Part shown: one piece after another, positions 24,959 through 36,855 of the stretch
How the letters are laid out: each line of letters starts with the position of its first letter
How positions within the stretch are numbered: the stretch's first letter is position 1
Assembly (NCBI GenBank): GCA_032718565.1
Contig: JAVGVS010000741.1
Location: 54,247 to 118,246, forward strand
Direction of reading: 5' to 3'
DNA from: Distichodus sexfasciatus
Lineage: Eukaryota; Chordata; Actinopteri; Characiformes; Distichodontidae
DNA length: 64,000 bases
The notes under the pieces: model-generated
The model's database searches: none
Told to the model about the DNA's origin: nothing
What the model saw: only the letters and a program-made list of their open reading frames with translations
Translations under genes and position numbers: made by a program

Positions 24959-25292
24959 GGGTATAAAAAGTGGGAGAGCAGACCAGAGATGTGAAATCAA
25001 CATAGACACTAGAGCAGAACACACACACCAGCAAACACACTCACACACTTACACAAATTAATAAAAGCACTTATTGCAGAGAAAGAGCATTAAACACTAG
25101 TTCTCTCTCTCACACACACATACACACACACACACACACAGTTTGTCTCAGGTGCTACAACCAAATACACACATTCCTCCACGTTTGGACTTCGCAGCTC
25201 AGGACACAACAGATCTTCATCATCCTTGTGGAGAACACACACTCGACACACTGCAGACCAGCTGTGTGTACTGGAGGAGGCCTACAGTTGGA
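24958..25292 (+). promoter_or_regulatory. ccndx: TATA promoter and non-coding first exon of the cyclin D gene
   Basis: A canonical TATAAAAAG begins near 24962, so transcription should start around 24990. The following leader has CA-rich sequence and ends at a good donor (GGAG/GTAGGC, 25293). The matching acceptor (CCCCAG, ending 25643) is nine bases before the cyclin ATG. The intron between them is almost wholly the dispersed repeat copy at 25295-25635. Exon extent is inferred from signals only. Confidence 0.6.
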
Positions 25293-25294
25293 GG

Positions 25295-25635
25295 TAGGCA
25301 TTGATCTAGTTGGATCTACATCGATACATCGATTCAGTGACCAACAAGCTCACAACATTGATCCAAAAACATTGATCAGGCATTGTGTATATTGTAACGT
25401 CACAGGTCTATTTTTGCTAAACAAGGAGATTGTTTTTCATTGAAATGTCCAGCTGAGCTGAGGAATACAAGCATTCACTGATATTTTAGCTTTTTTTGTG
25501 ATTTCGTGAAATCAGTATGATATTCTCTCATATTGATCACTGGCACTAATTCTGAACTAATTCGAATCAAAATAATATCACAGCAGATATATTGAATCAA
25601 TATAATATTGTATCGAGATGAAACTTGTGATTTCC
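25295..25635 (+). repeat. Six-copy dispersed repeat, copy C
   Basis: Matches copies B and D: CTACATCGATACATCGATTC near 25317, ATCAGGCATTGTGTATATTG near 25375, CATATTGATCACTGGC near 25529, ATATCACAGCAGATATATTG near 25574 and GATGAAACTTGTGA at the end. It makes up most of the first (5' UTR) intron of the cyclin D gene. Confidence 0.8.
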
Positions 25636-25652
25636 ATCCCCAGGTGGAGGTG

Positions 25653-27508
25653 ATGTCTGTGTCTCTGTGGTGTGAGGAGCAGGAGGATAATGTTTCCACA
25701 CAGGAGCCAATGGTGCGAGCCTCCAGGGACCCCAACGTGTCAGGCCCGAGGGTGATCCAAAGGCTGATGCAATCTGAGAAGCGGTACCAGCCCTCGCCGC
25801 TCTACATCTCCCTCATCCAGAGGGAGCCCAAGCGCCGGGAAGAGCTCGCCAAGTGGATCCTGGAGGTAGGAGCATCTGGCGAGAGTTGCGAAAGTGCAGT
25901 TTATTGATAAAATCCTATTGATTGTCAGAGTCTTGTAATGCTGTAGTATACTTGTAATGTAGTAGTATATATTTTAATCTGTTGGTCATTTGCAGGGTTA
26001 CTGATGCCTTGATGCTGGTCTGGTAGAAAGAGTTCTAAACCTATACTTGTTTGGCAGGCTGGTTTGGCATCTAAACCAGTTTGAAGGGTTCTGATGCAAA
26101 TCAGAATCAAAATCAGAAATTTATTGCCAAATACATATTCAAAGAATTTGCTTTGTGGTAAAATGTCTGATAACATAGGTACTTATGGAACAAGTTAAGA
26201 TAATTAACAAATAAAACCATCTTGCTGGATGAGGGCAATAACTTTAAACATTTTTGATAATACATTTTTTGTGTTTCCTTTCAAATGTATTTAGTAATAT
26301 TCATGGATTCTGAGACTTTTTCCTGTTTTGATTGACACAGAACATTATGTCTTTATTCGTTCTTTTTTCAGGTTTGTTGTGACTGTGGCTGCGATGACTC
26401 TGTTTTTCCACTGGCCGTCTCACTGCTGGACCGGTATCTCTCGGCCACGCTTTCTCTGCCCGTCTCACCCACGTGTCTGGCTGCGGCTTGCATCTTGGTG
26501 GCCTCAAAGGTGACTGAGAGCGAGACGGTCACAGCTGGAGCTCTGTGTGCTGCTGCCGAATATGAGTTCCTCTCCTCCAATCTACGGGTCAGTTTCAAGT
26601 TTGACCGTGCAAATTTAATTAGAAATTAGAAATTAAGAACAGATTAAGATGCTCACAAGTAAAATGGGTCGTTGTGGACCATGATTATGATCAGACGTAA
26701 TTATTTTACCCGGACAAGGCTGCTTTTAAAACCCTGCATGCGTAATTTTCAGTTATTTCCTAATAGCACTAACATGTGTTGTTTGGTGTCTAACAGGAGA
26801 TGGAGCGTGTGGTGCTGGGAACCCTGCGGTGGGATGTTGCCGCCGTGACCCCTCAGGACTTCATCCCACACTTCTTGTCCTGTTTGGAGGAGCTGGTGGC
26901 AGGCGACGCAGATGCGCGAGAGTTCATCTCCACCCTCAGGCGCCACAGCGACACACTGGTGGCCATGTGTGTGTGTGACTCCCGCTTCTTGGGCACACAC
27001 TCGTCCTTGATGGCCGCTGCCGCACTGAACTCGGCCCTCCGAGGCCTGGAGAAGAAGAGCAACAGGGACATGGGTCACATGACCTGCACGCTGGCCACAC
27101 TATGTCAGACTGATCAGGTGAGTGTGTCTTTGAGGACTGGTTTCTTGGACAAGGTAAAGCTGTTTATTTTTTAAAACTGCAAAACTTGATTTATTCTTAT
27201 TAATCAACAAACATTCACAAGTGCATACATGTGTGTGCAATTAAGTAAAAAATTACACAGGTAGAATTATTAATAATCACAAGACCAAGGTTATTTTTTT
27301 TATTTTGACTCATTCTTGTCCATTCTGGCAGGCCGTGTTGCAGTGCTACAGTGAGCTAATAGAGGGAGCTCTGAGGGAAAGACTGCGAAACGGACTGAGA
27401 AGCAGTGAAGAGGAAGGGAAGGATGGTGGGATGGAGGAAGAGGAGGAGGTGGTGGAGGAGGAGGAGAGAGCAAGCACTCCAACTGACCTCAGAGAAATAG
27501 ACTTTTAA
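25653..27508 (+). CDS. ccndx: G1/S-specific D-type cyclin (cyclin Dx-like), complete
   Basis: Four coding exons, 25653-25865, 26372-26587, 26797-27117 and 27332-27508, join in frame to 308 residues (human cyclin D1 has 295). D-type cyclins activate CDK4/6, which phosphorylates retinoblastoma-family proteins to drive G1 progression. Evidence: the RB-binding LxCxE motif is present as LWCEE (residues 5-9); cyclin-box signatures follow (KWILEVCCDCGCDDSVFPLA, LLDRYLS, LVASK with the conserved Lys at about 117, and LRWDVAAVTPQDFIPHFL); an acidic Glu run precedes a C-terminal STPTDLREIDF, equivalent to the Thr286 phosphodegron of cyclin D1 (Thr about 299 here). All exons are open with consensus splice sites. 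The sequence is clearly diverged from cyclins D1-D3, so I infer the fish/amphibian cyclin Dx (ccndx) paralogue; a divergent ccnd3 is less likely. Confidence 0.88.
26095..26215. repeat. Fish interspersed repeat fragment (TTTATTGCCAA type)
   Basis: Contains AATCAGAATCAAAATCAGAA then TTTATTGCCAAATACATATT, resembling a common teleost repeat with an AATCAGAATC..TTTATTGGCCAAGT motif. Lies in the cyclin D intron after exon 25653-25865. A similar fragment is at 39565-39715. Confidence 0.4.
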
Positions 27509-28340
27509 TCCGGAGGAAGCACAAGCCGTTTTACATGCACATCTGTCTACCTGCTAGTCATCAGTATAACTGATGCAAACCAGCCATCTTAAATATTGTC
27601 CTTTACGTGAAATTATTTAATTCTAATTTAATAATTGTTGTTATTTATTTATTTTGCTTGTTTGAGATTTACCTGTGCTATATGTGCAACTTTTGTTACT
27701 ATGACTGTGATTTTATGTTGTGTTTGGTATCGTTTTCGTGTGACATTTTGCTGTGTTCTAAGTTATAACGTTTACCATTAATTTATTCAGTGTTGGTTTA
27801 TTTATTCTCTAAATCTTATCTTTTTTTTAATTTATTTTAGCTGGCAATTTTCACTCTGTAAGACAGTGTCCAATGAAATTGAAATATATATTTTTTAAAA
27901 GTAATTAAATAATATGTACACATTTTCATGTAGCGTTAATTGTGTTGCTAATTTCACTCAAAATGATTCGGTTGGTTCACTTTTCCCTAGAAAATATTTT
28001 TTAATAAATTGATAAATAGCCACAATAGTGTAGTGTATTTGTGGAAGATAATTATAGGACTAAAATTTAACATTACAGGAATTTTTTTTTTTTTTTTAAG
28101 TTCATGATAATGAACAATTTGAGTTCGTGAACTCAACAGTTTTAAGCAGTATGTAACTGTTCCATTTGAGATAATTTCGAATAAGTACGTATAAACAACA
28201 TAAAGAAAAATGTCTCACAAAGTATTATAAATACTCTTTATTTATTTATTTATTTAGATAGTTAGTTAGTTAGTTAGTTATCCGTAAGAATCAGACCTCA
28301 TATAAAGACTCTTGCGCACAAACGAACGGCCGTCGCGCAT
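27509..28340. other. Cyclin D 3' UTR and short intergenic gap
   Basis: AT-rich sequence with no gene signal. The 3' end of the cyclin transcript lies here, but several AT-rich hexamer-like stretches make the poly(A) site ambiguous. Short TTTA and TAGT repeats occur at 28228-28280. Confidence 0.5.
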
Positions 28341-28466
28341 TGTTGACGTCACACTCATGCTGACCCGGGTTCCGTTACCTCACAGTTATATCCTCGCGCT
28401 TGTCGGTACCGGAGCCGTGACGGCGTTAGTGTCGGAGAGAAGATCGAACCTAAACACACGCTGACG
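28305..28466 (+). promoter_or_regulatory. nucb1: nucb1 promoter and non-coding first exon
   Basis: A GC-rich island in AT-rich surroundings. It contains a perfect CRE/ATF palindrome TGACGTCA near 28344 and several CpGs, with no TATA box. The transcribed part appears to end at a consensus donor (GCTGACG/GTAAGAG, about 28467); the next exon carries the ATG at 29697. CRE/ATF-type sites would fit stress control of nucleobindin-1, reported for mammals, but occupancy here is inference. Confidence 0.55.
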
Positions 28467-29696
28467 GTAAGAGAGAGAAAAAACGAGACGAATAAGTTTG
28501 CTCGAATAAGACGAAGTCGTCAGATGATGATGACTTAGCGCGCTGTCCGTGTGGTCGTTGTTTATCTGGTTGTTTGTGTCCCTCAGGCGCGGGTTTATTT
28601 TTAGGCCCTGGACTAGATTCAGATGCTGTCAGCGAGAACAAGTTGAAATCCAGACGAGTGTTTACCTTCTGTAGAGCTCATTGGTATCCTGGTGTGTTAT
28701 CGTCGTGTACAGTACGAAGTACAGACCACCCAGTTTAATGAGATCTTTATGTGTATTATTGTATTATAATTAATATTACAGCCTCGACACAAAACCATAA
28801 ATACGATGTACAAATAAACTAACTACCGTGACACTGTGGGACCTTATCACTTTTGCCTTCCCAAATCCACAACATCTGGAGAATCTGCCAATATTAATTC
28901 AAGACTCAAAATTCTTTGTCAAATAAATAGTAGTACAACATGTAGTGAAATGTATCCTGTTAATAAAAATAAGATTTAAAAAGTGAACAGGTTAAGCGTC
29001 TTACAATAAACTAAAGAGTAAGAATAAAATGTGTACATACAATATAGAAATAGAGAAAGTCTTCTTATAAATTTTGTACTTTGTGAATTTCTCATTTCCT
29101 TTACAAACAGTTAAATGAGAATTTTCTGTCTGTGCCTTTGATTTAACATATCCGTGTTTAATATTGTGGTGACGCTACGTTTTACTCCCAGTCTCCACCC
29201 GTTTGTTGTCTGATGTTGTGTGGGACTGAGATATTTAACCGTGAGATGTCTAACAAGGCACTCTATCTATTGATATCAATGTATAAAATATTGACGGAGC
29301 CAGCTGGAAAAGGTATGTGATCTCTCATACTGACCTGTTAATATGCGGAAAACCTGCCGGACTGGGTTGATCACGATCCTAAGGTGCGGTGTTCAAATTA
29401 TGCTTAGGTGTGGAGTTTAAACTGGGACAGCCAACAAAGCCCCTACAGGCAAATTCAACCTGAAAAATGAACTTTTGTGGATCAGTGTCTCTTTATTATT
29501 TTAGGAACATTACGTACTTGTGCATTTTTTTTGTTGAGGTGCACATGGCATAGAGGTACTAACTGGCCTTAATACTCAGTTTCTCAGCCTGCCACTCCTA
29601 TTGTGGATCGTCTCCTTATTCCTTGACTTCTTGCTTTTTAGCTATATTTCATTTCAGCAGTGGTTTTGCTGTTTTACTTTTGTCCTCTGTAGGATT

Positions 29697-32600
29697 ATGG
29701 TGGGGTTTTTCCACTGGCTGCTGCTTCTGTCCGTCTCTTTAAGGGCATGGTCAGTTCCCATTGACCGTAACCCACAGGAAGACCCGCCTCCACAAGAGGA
29801 GAAAGGGGAGGACAATGTGGTACGCTTTTTCATCTTTTGTTTGATTTTTTTTTTTTGCATTCTCAGCAGAGAAAGTGATATAAGGAATCTCTGAATGTTG
29901 TAGAGCCGAACACACAGGTTCTCCTGATATGGGATGTTGAAATATCTTTTGGTGGTGTGTGTGTGTTTAGGATACAGGGCTGTACTATGACCGCTACCTG
30001 AGGGAGGTGATAGAGGTCCTGGAGACGGACCCTCACTTCAGAGAGAAACTGCAGACAGCCAACACAGACGACATTAAAGTAATTCACAAATCACACACAG
30101 TGTTTCTCCTTTTAGTCCACACTCATGTCTTTACACACTTATTGGGCGAGGAGTAAGGCAAACGATAGGAATATCTTCTCCTGCAAGTTTGGGAACCACT
30201 GCTCTAACGAGTGATGGATTTTTATGTGTCAGAGTGGCCGTCTTAGTAAGGAGCTGGATCTGGTTGGTCATCATGTGAGAACTCGACTGGACGAGCTGAA
30301 GAGACAGGAAGTGTCCCGTCTCAGAATGTTGCTCAAAGCCAAACTGGACAGCACCAACACTCAGAGTAAGATGTGGATTTAAACATTGTAAGACCGTTAT
30401 TAGGGCCTCATTGTTGTCCTCTCATTCTTGCAACAAGTTTTAGTGGCTTCGTGAGGACAGTCTTGTTATTCTGAGTGCTAACAACTCTACTGTCTCCCTC
30501 TCCTTCGTCTGTGTAGGTGTTCAGATGGACCACGTGGCCTTGCTGAAGCAGTTTGAACATCTGGACCCTCACAATCAGAACACGTTCGAGGCCAAAGACT
30601 TGGAGCTGCTCATCTCTACGGTAACAGTGCAGTAGCACACCAGGGTTTTCTGATGGAGTCACTCTTAATCTCAGAGCGTTTAGTAATTGAATAACTTGCA
30701 CTCAGACCAGTTGAGTTTCTTTGCCAGATTGAAACAATACACTGATGTCTGTCATTTGCTGTCTATCTAGAATTATTGGTCATTTTTAGCTGCACTGAGA
30801 ATTGTTACACACCTAATGAAGTGTGTTTGTGTGTGTGTTTGTGTTTGTAAGGCCACGAAAGACCTGGAGAATTACGATGCCGAGCGCCACGAGGAGTTCA
30901 AGCGTTACGAGATGCTGAAGGAGCACGAGAGGAGAGAGTACCTCAAGAACCTGGACCAGGAGAAGAGGGAGCATGAGGAGAAGAGGATGGAGGAGATGAT
31001 GGAAAAGCACAGGCAGCATCCCAAAGTCAACGCGCCGGTGAGGGAGGGAAAGAGAGGATATTAGTCTTCAGATTTTCCTTCTGGATGATGCAGTTTGTTT
31101 TATTGCCAACTTTCTCCATCTCGCTCTCTAGGGTAGTGTTGCCCAGCTGAGGGAGGTGTGGGAAGAGACCGATGGTTTAGATCCACAGGAGTTCAATCCC
31201 AAGACCTTTTTCAAGCTTCATGGTGAGATTAACAACCCAGTGATACATGGATTCAACCATGAAAAAGCTTATAGCATTAATCCAAAATGAAAACATTGAT
31301 TAGACATTGTACATATTGTAATATCACTTCATACTGAACAGAAAGTCTGTTTTTTGTTAAGACAGAAGATTATTTTACATTTAAATGTCTGGTTGAGCTC
31401 AGCAATAAAATTGTCAGATTTCTGATTTGGCATATGATGTCTCATATCGATGGCTGGCTCCTGAATTGAATCGAATCATTATCGTATCGCAGCAGACTTT
31501 GATATCTGTAGACATCTAATCTATATACTATCGTGCCGTGATGAAACTTGTGACCTTAGTCTTTCTCTCCACTTTCAGATACAAATGGAGATGGTGTGCT
31601 GGACGAGCAGGAGCTGGAGGCTCTCTTTACAAAGGAGGTAAAGTTTAGACAGGACGGAGAAGCTGCTCTCTATCTCAGGCGGCCTCTAGTGGCCATAGGG
31701 AAAAGGACACGGTCAGATCTTTTTGACAGATGTGTTATGATTCTCTTCCAACTCATATTGTTCTTTTGTGATGATTTGTGCCTGACTGGATGACACCAAA
31801 ATCTGACCGGCCAGTAAATGTGGTCTGTAAAAATGGTATTTTATTTGACCATCCCAAACATAGTGAATGCGTTGCCCAGAATTTGAGCATCTTTTGCAAG
31901 ATCCCAGGTAAAGAAAATACTTGGGTTCCAATTTGAAATTTGGTGAACAAGTAAACTAAAATAATCAGGTGGAGTTTCAGCTTAGCACATTTCGGAAGTT
32001 AAGTCCTCGCTGACGTTTGCTGATTTTAGAGAGAATTATCCATGCTTTTATCTCCTCCCACGTAGATTACTGCAACTCATTATATCTTGGAATTAGTCAG
32101 TCATCTTAATCCCGTCCCGTGCTAAATTCTGAGTGGCGCAAATAAGAGGGCACACGTCGCCCCTATTTTAGCATCTCTTCACCGGCCCCCAGTTCATTTC
32201 AGGATACACTTTAAGGTTTGATTATTTGTTTTTAAACTCTTCATGGCCTAGCTGCTCCTTTTTACATTTACTGAAGACTTCCATTTTCACTTTCAGTTCC
32301 GTCTTCACTCTCCGCTCTCGCTGTGTCCTGCAATCTGTGTGTTCCAGATGGTTTTAGAGCCGCAGGATTAAGGAGCGTCACAAAATCACAGAATTGTCTT
32401 TAAACTAATAGTTTTTTAGATGCTATTTTAATAATAAATAATTTAGCATGTACATATGGTTGTGTAATTATTACATTGTTTTAGTTAGGAAAGCAGTATT
32501 TAAATCAAGTATTTCCTTAAGCATAATGTCAGTCATGTATTCAGACAGTTTTAAAAGTATCATTTTCTGTTTGAAAAGGACAGACTGTATCAGATTTGTA

Positions 32601-35396
32601 TCAGTGTCGGTGTTTTAAGTTCTGGTCTCCTCTCTCTTGTGTCAGTTGGAGAAGGTGTACGACCCGAAAAACGAAGAGGACGACATGATGGAGATGGAGG
32701 AGGAGAGACTCAGGATGAGAGAACACGTGATGAAAAATGTAAGACATTTTTTACATACATGCGTACGGTGTCCATTTGGGGAGGGGCAGATAAGGAGGTC
32801 TAGATATCCTTGGTGAGGCTGCCGCCCCCCACCACCCAGACCCGGTGGTGAGCGCGAAAAAATGAATAAACGCGCACTCACCTGCTTTATATTTGTCTGC
32901 AAACGCACTTTCTCTGCACTCCGTACGTACTACTGACTAACTTGGTTTGTCTTTTTGTCAAATGGCAGGTGGACCTCAACCGAGACCGACTGGTCAGTCT
33001 TGAGGAGTTTCTGAAATCTACAGAGAAGAAAGACTTCAACAGCCCCAAGGAGTGGGAGGTAGGAGGTCGGCTGCCTAAAAATTTAACTCCCAGAGCTGCA
33101 AGCATGTGTAGTAATCGCATGAAATCTGGAGAGTGGTGAAACATGGGCATGATGACATCGTGTTGCCGACATTACACCAGTTCTATCCAACAGAAGCCAA
33201 GTGTGTTTAAAAAAAAAATCCTTCTTGTTGCACTAGACGCTAGATGCCAAAAAGCCGGTGTACACAGAGGAGGAGCTGCAGCGCTTTGAGGCGGAGCTGC
33301 GGGACAAAGAGGCGGAACTTAGCAGGAGAGCAGAGACCCTGAGGCAGGAACAAGAAATTCTGAAAGAGAGAGGCAAAGCCCTCGAGGCACAGAAGAGGGA
33401 ATACCAACAGGTGAGAGGCGTTGGCTCTGCTGGCCCAAAAAATCCTGCAGTGGCAAATAATACAATAATGGCAAAGATGCAGTGAAGTCTGAGTAGACGA
33501 CAAAACAAATTTTTCTAGCGGTAAACCATGATGTGTCTTTTTGACTATATCGTGAACATCGAGTACAATTAATGTTAATCAGACAGCATGTAATTCACTT
33601 TCGAGTTTCGCTGCCCATGCAGAACTTGCTCCTAGCGCTTGCGTGTATTGTAGCGAAGGGAAGCGAGCATGCATAGAGAAGTGAATGCAGTTCTCTCCCA
33701 GAAAGAGAGAATATATCGTGTATCGCAATATAGATTAAATTTAAATATAAGATTGTGCGATATTATTTTTAGGCCATATCGCCCAGCCCTACCTTCAACA
33801 CTGAAGACTGACGATGCTGAAAGTTTTGCGTTCTGATACATCAACTGCAAGCTTTCTTTTCATGTTTAGAAAATGCTTTTTGTGTTAAGAACTTTAATTA
33901 AGTTGCCAGAATTAATCACACTAAAAGGCAGTTAGATTTTGTCTCAGAGTACTGGTCATTGTATATTTTGACATCTTCATTTTAACAGCAAATAATATTT
34001 CAGTTATCAGTCTCCGTGAACATGACTCTGTTTAAAATCTAGTTTGGGACATGGCCAGCTGTAGAGTCCCATTTCAAATGACCCACTGATACAAATCAAT
34101 GCAGAATTGTATTACTACACTGTACAAATCACTATTTACTAGATTTTAGTGTATCATAATGTTATACTGAAAACAATCAGCATTTAGATTGGAAAACTTG
34201 TCAACAGTGAAGATTGAATATTAAGTTTGCTTTTGCTGTCAGACAGATTTTATAAAGTTTACACTGTTTATAAAATACAGTACATTTTTGAGGGTAAGCA
34301 ATGGCACATTTGTTGGATTACCATGTGTTAATATTTTAATTCAAAAGATTGAATGTGACACTATGTTAATTCATAATGTAAAATGAATATCTATATACAT
34401 CATATCATGCTGAATCCTACTGAATCAAACTGAACCGAATCATTCTATAATATAGTGTAAAGTCCCTGAATCGTTTTGTATTGAATCCAACCGAATGAAA
34501 CCAAACCAAATCATACCATTTTGTTATCCCCAATTCATATTGTATTGAATTCTACCAAATCAACCGAATCATTTAAAAATGAATCATCCGTATATCTCAT
34601 CCGTATATCTCATCCGTATATCTCATCCTACTGAATCAAACAACCAAATCACTCCATATTAAAATGCGTTGACTCTGATTCATATCGTATTGAATTCTAC
34701 CAAATCGGACTGAACTGCTTCAAATGTATCGTCGCTGAATCACGTCCTGCTGAATCGCGTCCTGCTGAATCGCGTCCTGCTGAATCCTACCAAATCAAAC
34801 GAACAAAATCCTTCCATACTAAAATGTATACTCCCTGAATCGTATCGTACTTCATATATCTAGATACATATCAGATCATCTTGTATAGAAGACATTCACG
34901 CTCCTACTCTACACCTCAAACCTCAGCGTTGTTTTCTGTGCTCCCTGACCAGGCGGTGTTGGAAATGTTTGAGAGACAGAAGGTGCAGCAGGCGGCGCAA
35001 GGGCAGCCTCCCACGGGTCCTAACGGCGAACTCGGTGACCAGTTTCAGCAGGATGTGGTGGCCCAGGATGGCAATGAAGGTGAGATGCAAAACACTCTCT
35101 CACCTTAAACATTCTTCTGCAGGCTTCTAGGAGTCAGTGTTGCATTTTATGTAATCTGTCAAACACACCGGTTTTATCTTGAAAAATGGTATTTGTTGCT
35201 AAATGCATTTTGTTCAAGGCGATTTAAATAAGCATTCAGGCACTTGTCTAATTTTTGTAAAATGTGTTGGGAAACTTAGTGTGTATTTATGTGTGTTTTG
35301 TTTTTAGTTGGCAAGGTACCAGTTGATCAGAATGGAGAAGCCCAGAACAACCTGCCTGCTGAGCCACCCCAGAATCATCCTCAGCAGACACTTTAA
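29697..35396 (+). CDS. nucb1: Nucleobindin-1, complete
   Basis: Twelve coding exons: 29697-29819, 29971-30078, 30233-30365, 30517-30620, 30852-31037, 31132-31222, 31579-31637, 32646-32738, 32969-33058, 33237-33410, 34953-35079, 35308-35396. They sum to 1377 bases, 458 residues (human NUCB1 461). Nucleobindin-1 is a Golgi/secretory-pathway calcium-binding protein that interacts with G-alpha-i subunits and modulates ATF6 processing in ER stress. Seen: hydrophobic signal peptide (residues 1-19, MVGFFHWLLLLSVSLRAW), the NUCB core DTGLYYDRYLREVIEVLE, a basic region EFKRYEMLKEHERREYL, two EF-hands (loops about 249-260, DTNGDGVLDEQE, and 301-312, DLNRDRLVSLEE, with Asp/Asn/Glu ligands intact) and a C-terminal coiled coil/leucine-zipper region (EELQRFEAELRDKEAELSRR). 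The glutamine-rich C-terminus of mammals is shorter here. NUCB2 is less likely because the core is closer to NUCB1 and the flanking genes fit the NUCB1 locus. No frame defects. Confidence 0.95.
31225..31555 (+). repeat. Six-copy dispersed repeat, copy D
   Basis: Contains GTGATACATGGATTCAACCA, TGATTAGACATTGTACATAT, AATGTCTGGTTGAGCTCAGC, CTCATATCGATGGCTGGCTC, then CGTATCGCAGCAGACTTTGA and GATGAAACTTGTGA at the end. Directional match to copies A-C. It fills a nucb1 intron and stops about 25 bases before the acceptor of the first EF-hand exon (31579). Confidence 0.8.
31980..32400 (+). mobile_element. LINE reverse-transcriptase C-terminal remnant (L2/CR1-like)
   Basis: Translation in broken frames gives REIIHAFISSHVDYCNSLYL near 32030, then SSPAPSSFQ-type and FKSLHGLA-type pieces, the order seen at the end of fish L2/CR1-clade reverse transcriptases (HAFISSRLDYCN ... 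LHWLPVHFRI ... LHGLAP). The element is 5' truncated and frame-broken. It sits in the long nucb1 intron between the EF-hand 1 exon and the exon at 32646. Its superfamily call is from remembered motifs. Confidence 0.65.
33590..33797. mobile_element. MITE fragment ending ATATCGCCCAGCCCTACC
   Basis: The right end carries the ATCGCCCAGCCCTACC terminus also seen near 849, 49325 and 50820. The left end is degraded. Located in the nucb1 intron after the exon ending 33410. Confidence 0.5.
34385..34860 (+). repeat. Degenerate minisatellite in a nucb1 intron
   Basis: About 100-base units built on CTGAATCAAACNGAAC..AATC and CCCTGAATCGTATTGTATTG recur four or five times. Shorter nested tandems include three copies of ATCCGTATATCTC (34585-34625) and three of GAATCGCGTCCTGCT (34737-34782). 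No coding potential. The stretch 33800-34380 before it is plain AT-rich intron. Confidence 0.8.
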
Positions 35397-35935
35397 TATG
35401 CACACACAATGTTCTAAATGTTGTGTTTATTACAGGTGGCCTAATAAGTTCACACACACAAACAAATCTCCTGATTTTATGGCCATCACCAAATCTAAAC
35501 TCAGACTCAACAGGAGCATTATTCTTCCGTGTCTTATATACACACACACTTTGCAGCCTCTCTTACACCCTTTACCCTTGCAGGCTGTGGTGAAATGCTG
35601 TTTAGCTGTGGTTTGGAGTGTAGTTTAGCGCTGTGCTGGGATCGGCTTTTGCGTTGCTTCCTGATGCCTCGTGTAAACGCTCAGCAGTTTAGTGTTTGCA
35701 ACTTTTTGGATTGTGAACGTCTGCTCCTCCGTCTCCTCAGATTTACCTCACAGAGAGTTTTAAATGCTGCACACTTTCTCTTCTTTTAACTCTTAATGTC
35801 ATACTGCTGTCGACAAACTGAGGGACACACAGAACTGACACAAACACACACACACCGGTGGGAATGTATGACTGCGCACTGCTGTGGACGGATTGTTGTC
35901 CGCATCATAATAAAGACGTGTGAGACGGTGCTGCT
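35397..35935 (+). terminator. nucb1: nucb1 3' UTR with poly(A) signal
   Basis: The sequence after the stop codon leads to a canonical AATAAA at 35909-35914. That predicts a 3' UTR of roughly 0.53 kb. Short frames in this stretch are not supported as genes. Confidence 0.6.
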
Positions 35936-36814
35936 GTGTGGTTTCAATGCCCCAGATGGCTGTGTGAGAGCAGATTCTTTTACGCTCGTTGGGTTTGGGC
36001 TTCGGGAACTTTAACCCCAGGTGGAAATTGATTAGATGTCTGGAATGCTGTTGGCTTTTGACACTTTCCCCTCCCTTCATTCTGTTTTGACCGTTTGCAT
36101 TTTCACTGTGTTTGGGTGCCTTTTGTTGAAAGAGTAAAATTCTGGACCTCACTTTTTTTTTCCTCCACTGTCACGTTGCTTTATTTCTCTGTCCGTCCTT
36201 ATCACGTACATGTGGGGTCAGGTTTATACATGCACAAACTATTCAAATTATACACTTTTTAGGATAAACCATTTGCATTTGCTTACCAAGGTTAGGATTT
36301 AATTTGAGTTTGATTCGGGCTAAGGACTAGATTTGTTTAATTTGAGATGGGCTAAGAGTTAGGGTTAGACCTTAATTACGTACTTATCATTTAATTTCAG
36401 TTTCGTATTATTCAGTAAAGATGTTACTAAGGATTAGAACATACAGTTCCTACTGTGGAATGTAATAAAATTCTGCGCCATGTCCAATTTAGACCTAATC
36501 CTAATTGTAGTCTAAACCTAAGCAATCTTTTTTTACTTGTTAATTTGGTTTTTGCATCAGTGCTCATTTTGTAATAAACTGAAACGTAGATAATAAAAAG
36601 AAAAAGTGCATGAAAACAAAAAGTCAAAACACCAAAACAAGCAGCAATAGCAGGAGAAGGGTTAAATTTGGTCTAGAGTTAGTTTTAGGAAGCGGTTAAG
36701 ATGAGATTAGTGTTGAATTTAGGATCAGAGACTAGCTGTGGATGGGGTATACACATATAACAATAAATATACAGAATATAGTTTAAAATTAATGGACTGA
36801 CTGCATATTAACAC

Positions 36815-36823
36815 GCGTGTGTG

Positions 36824-36855
<32 letters not shown>

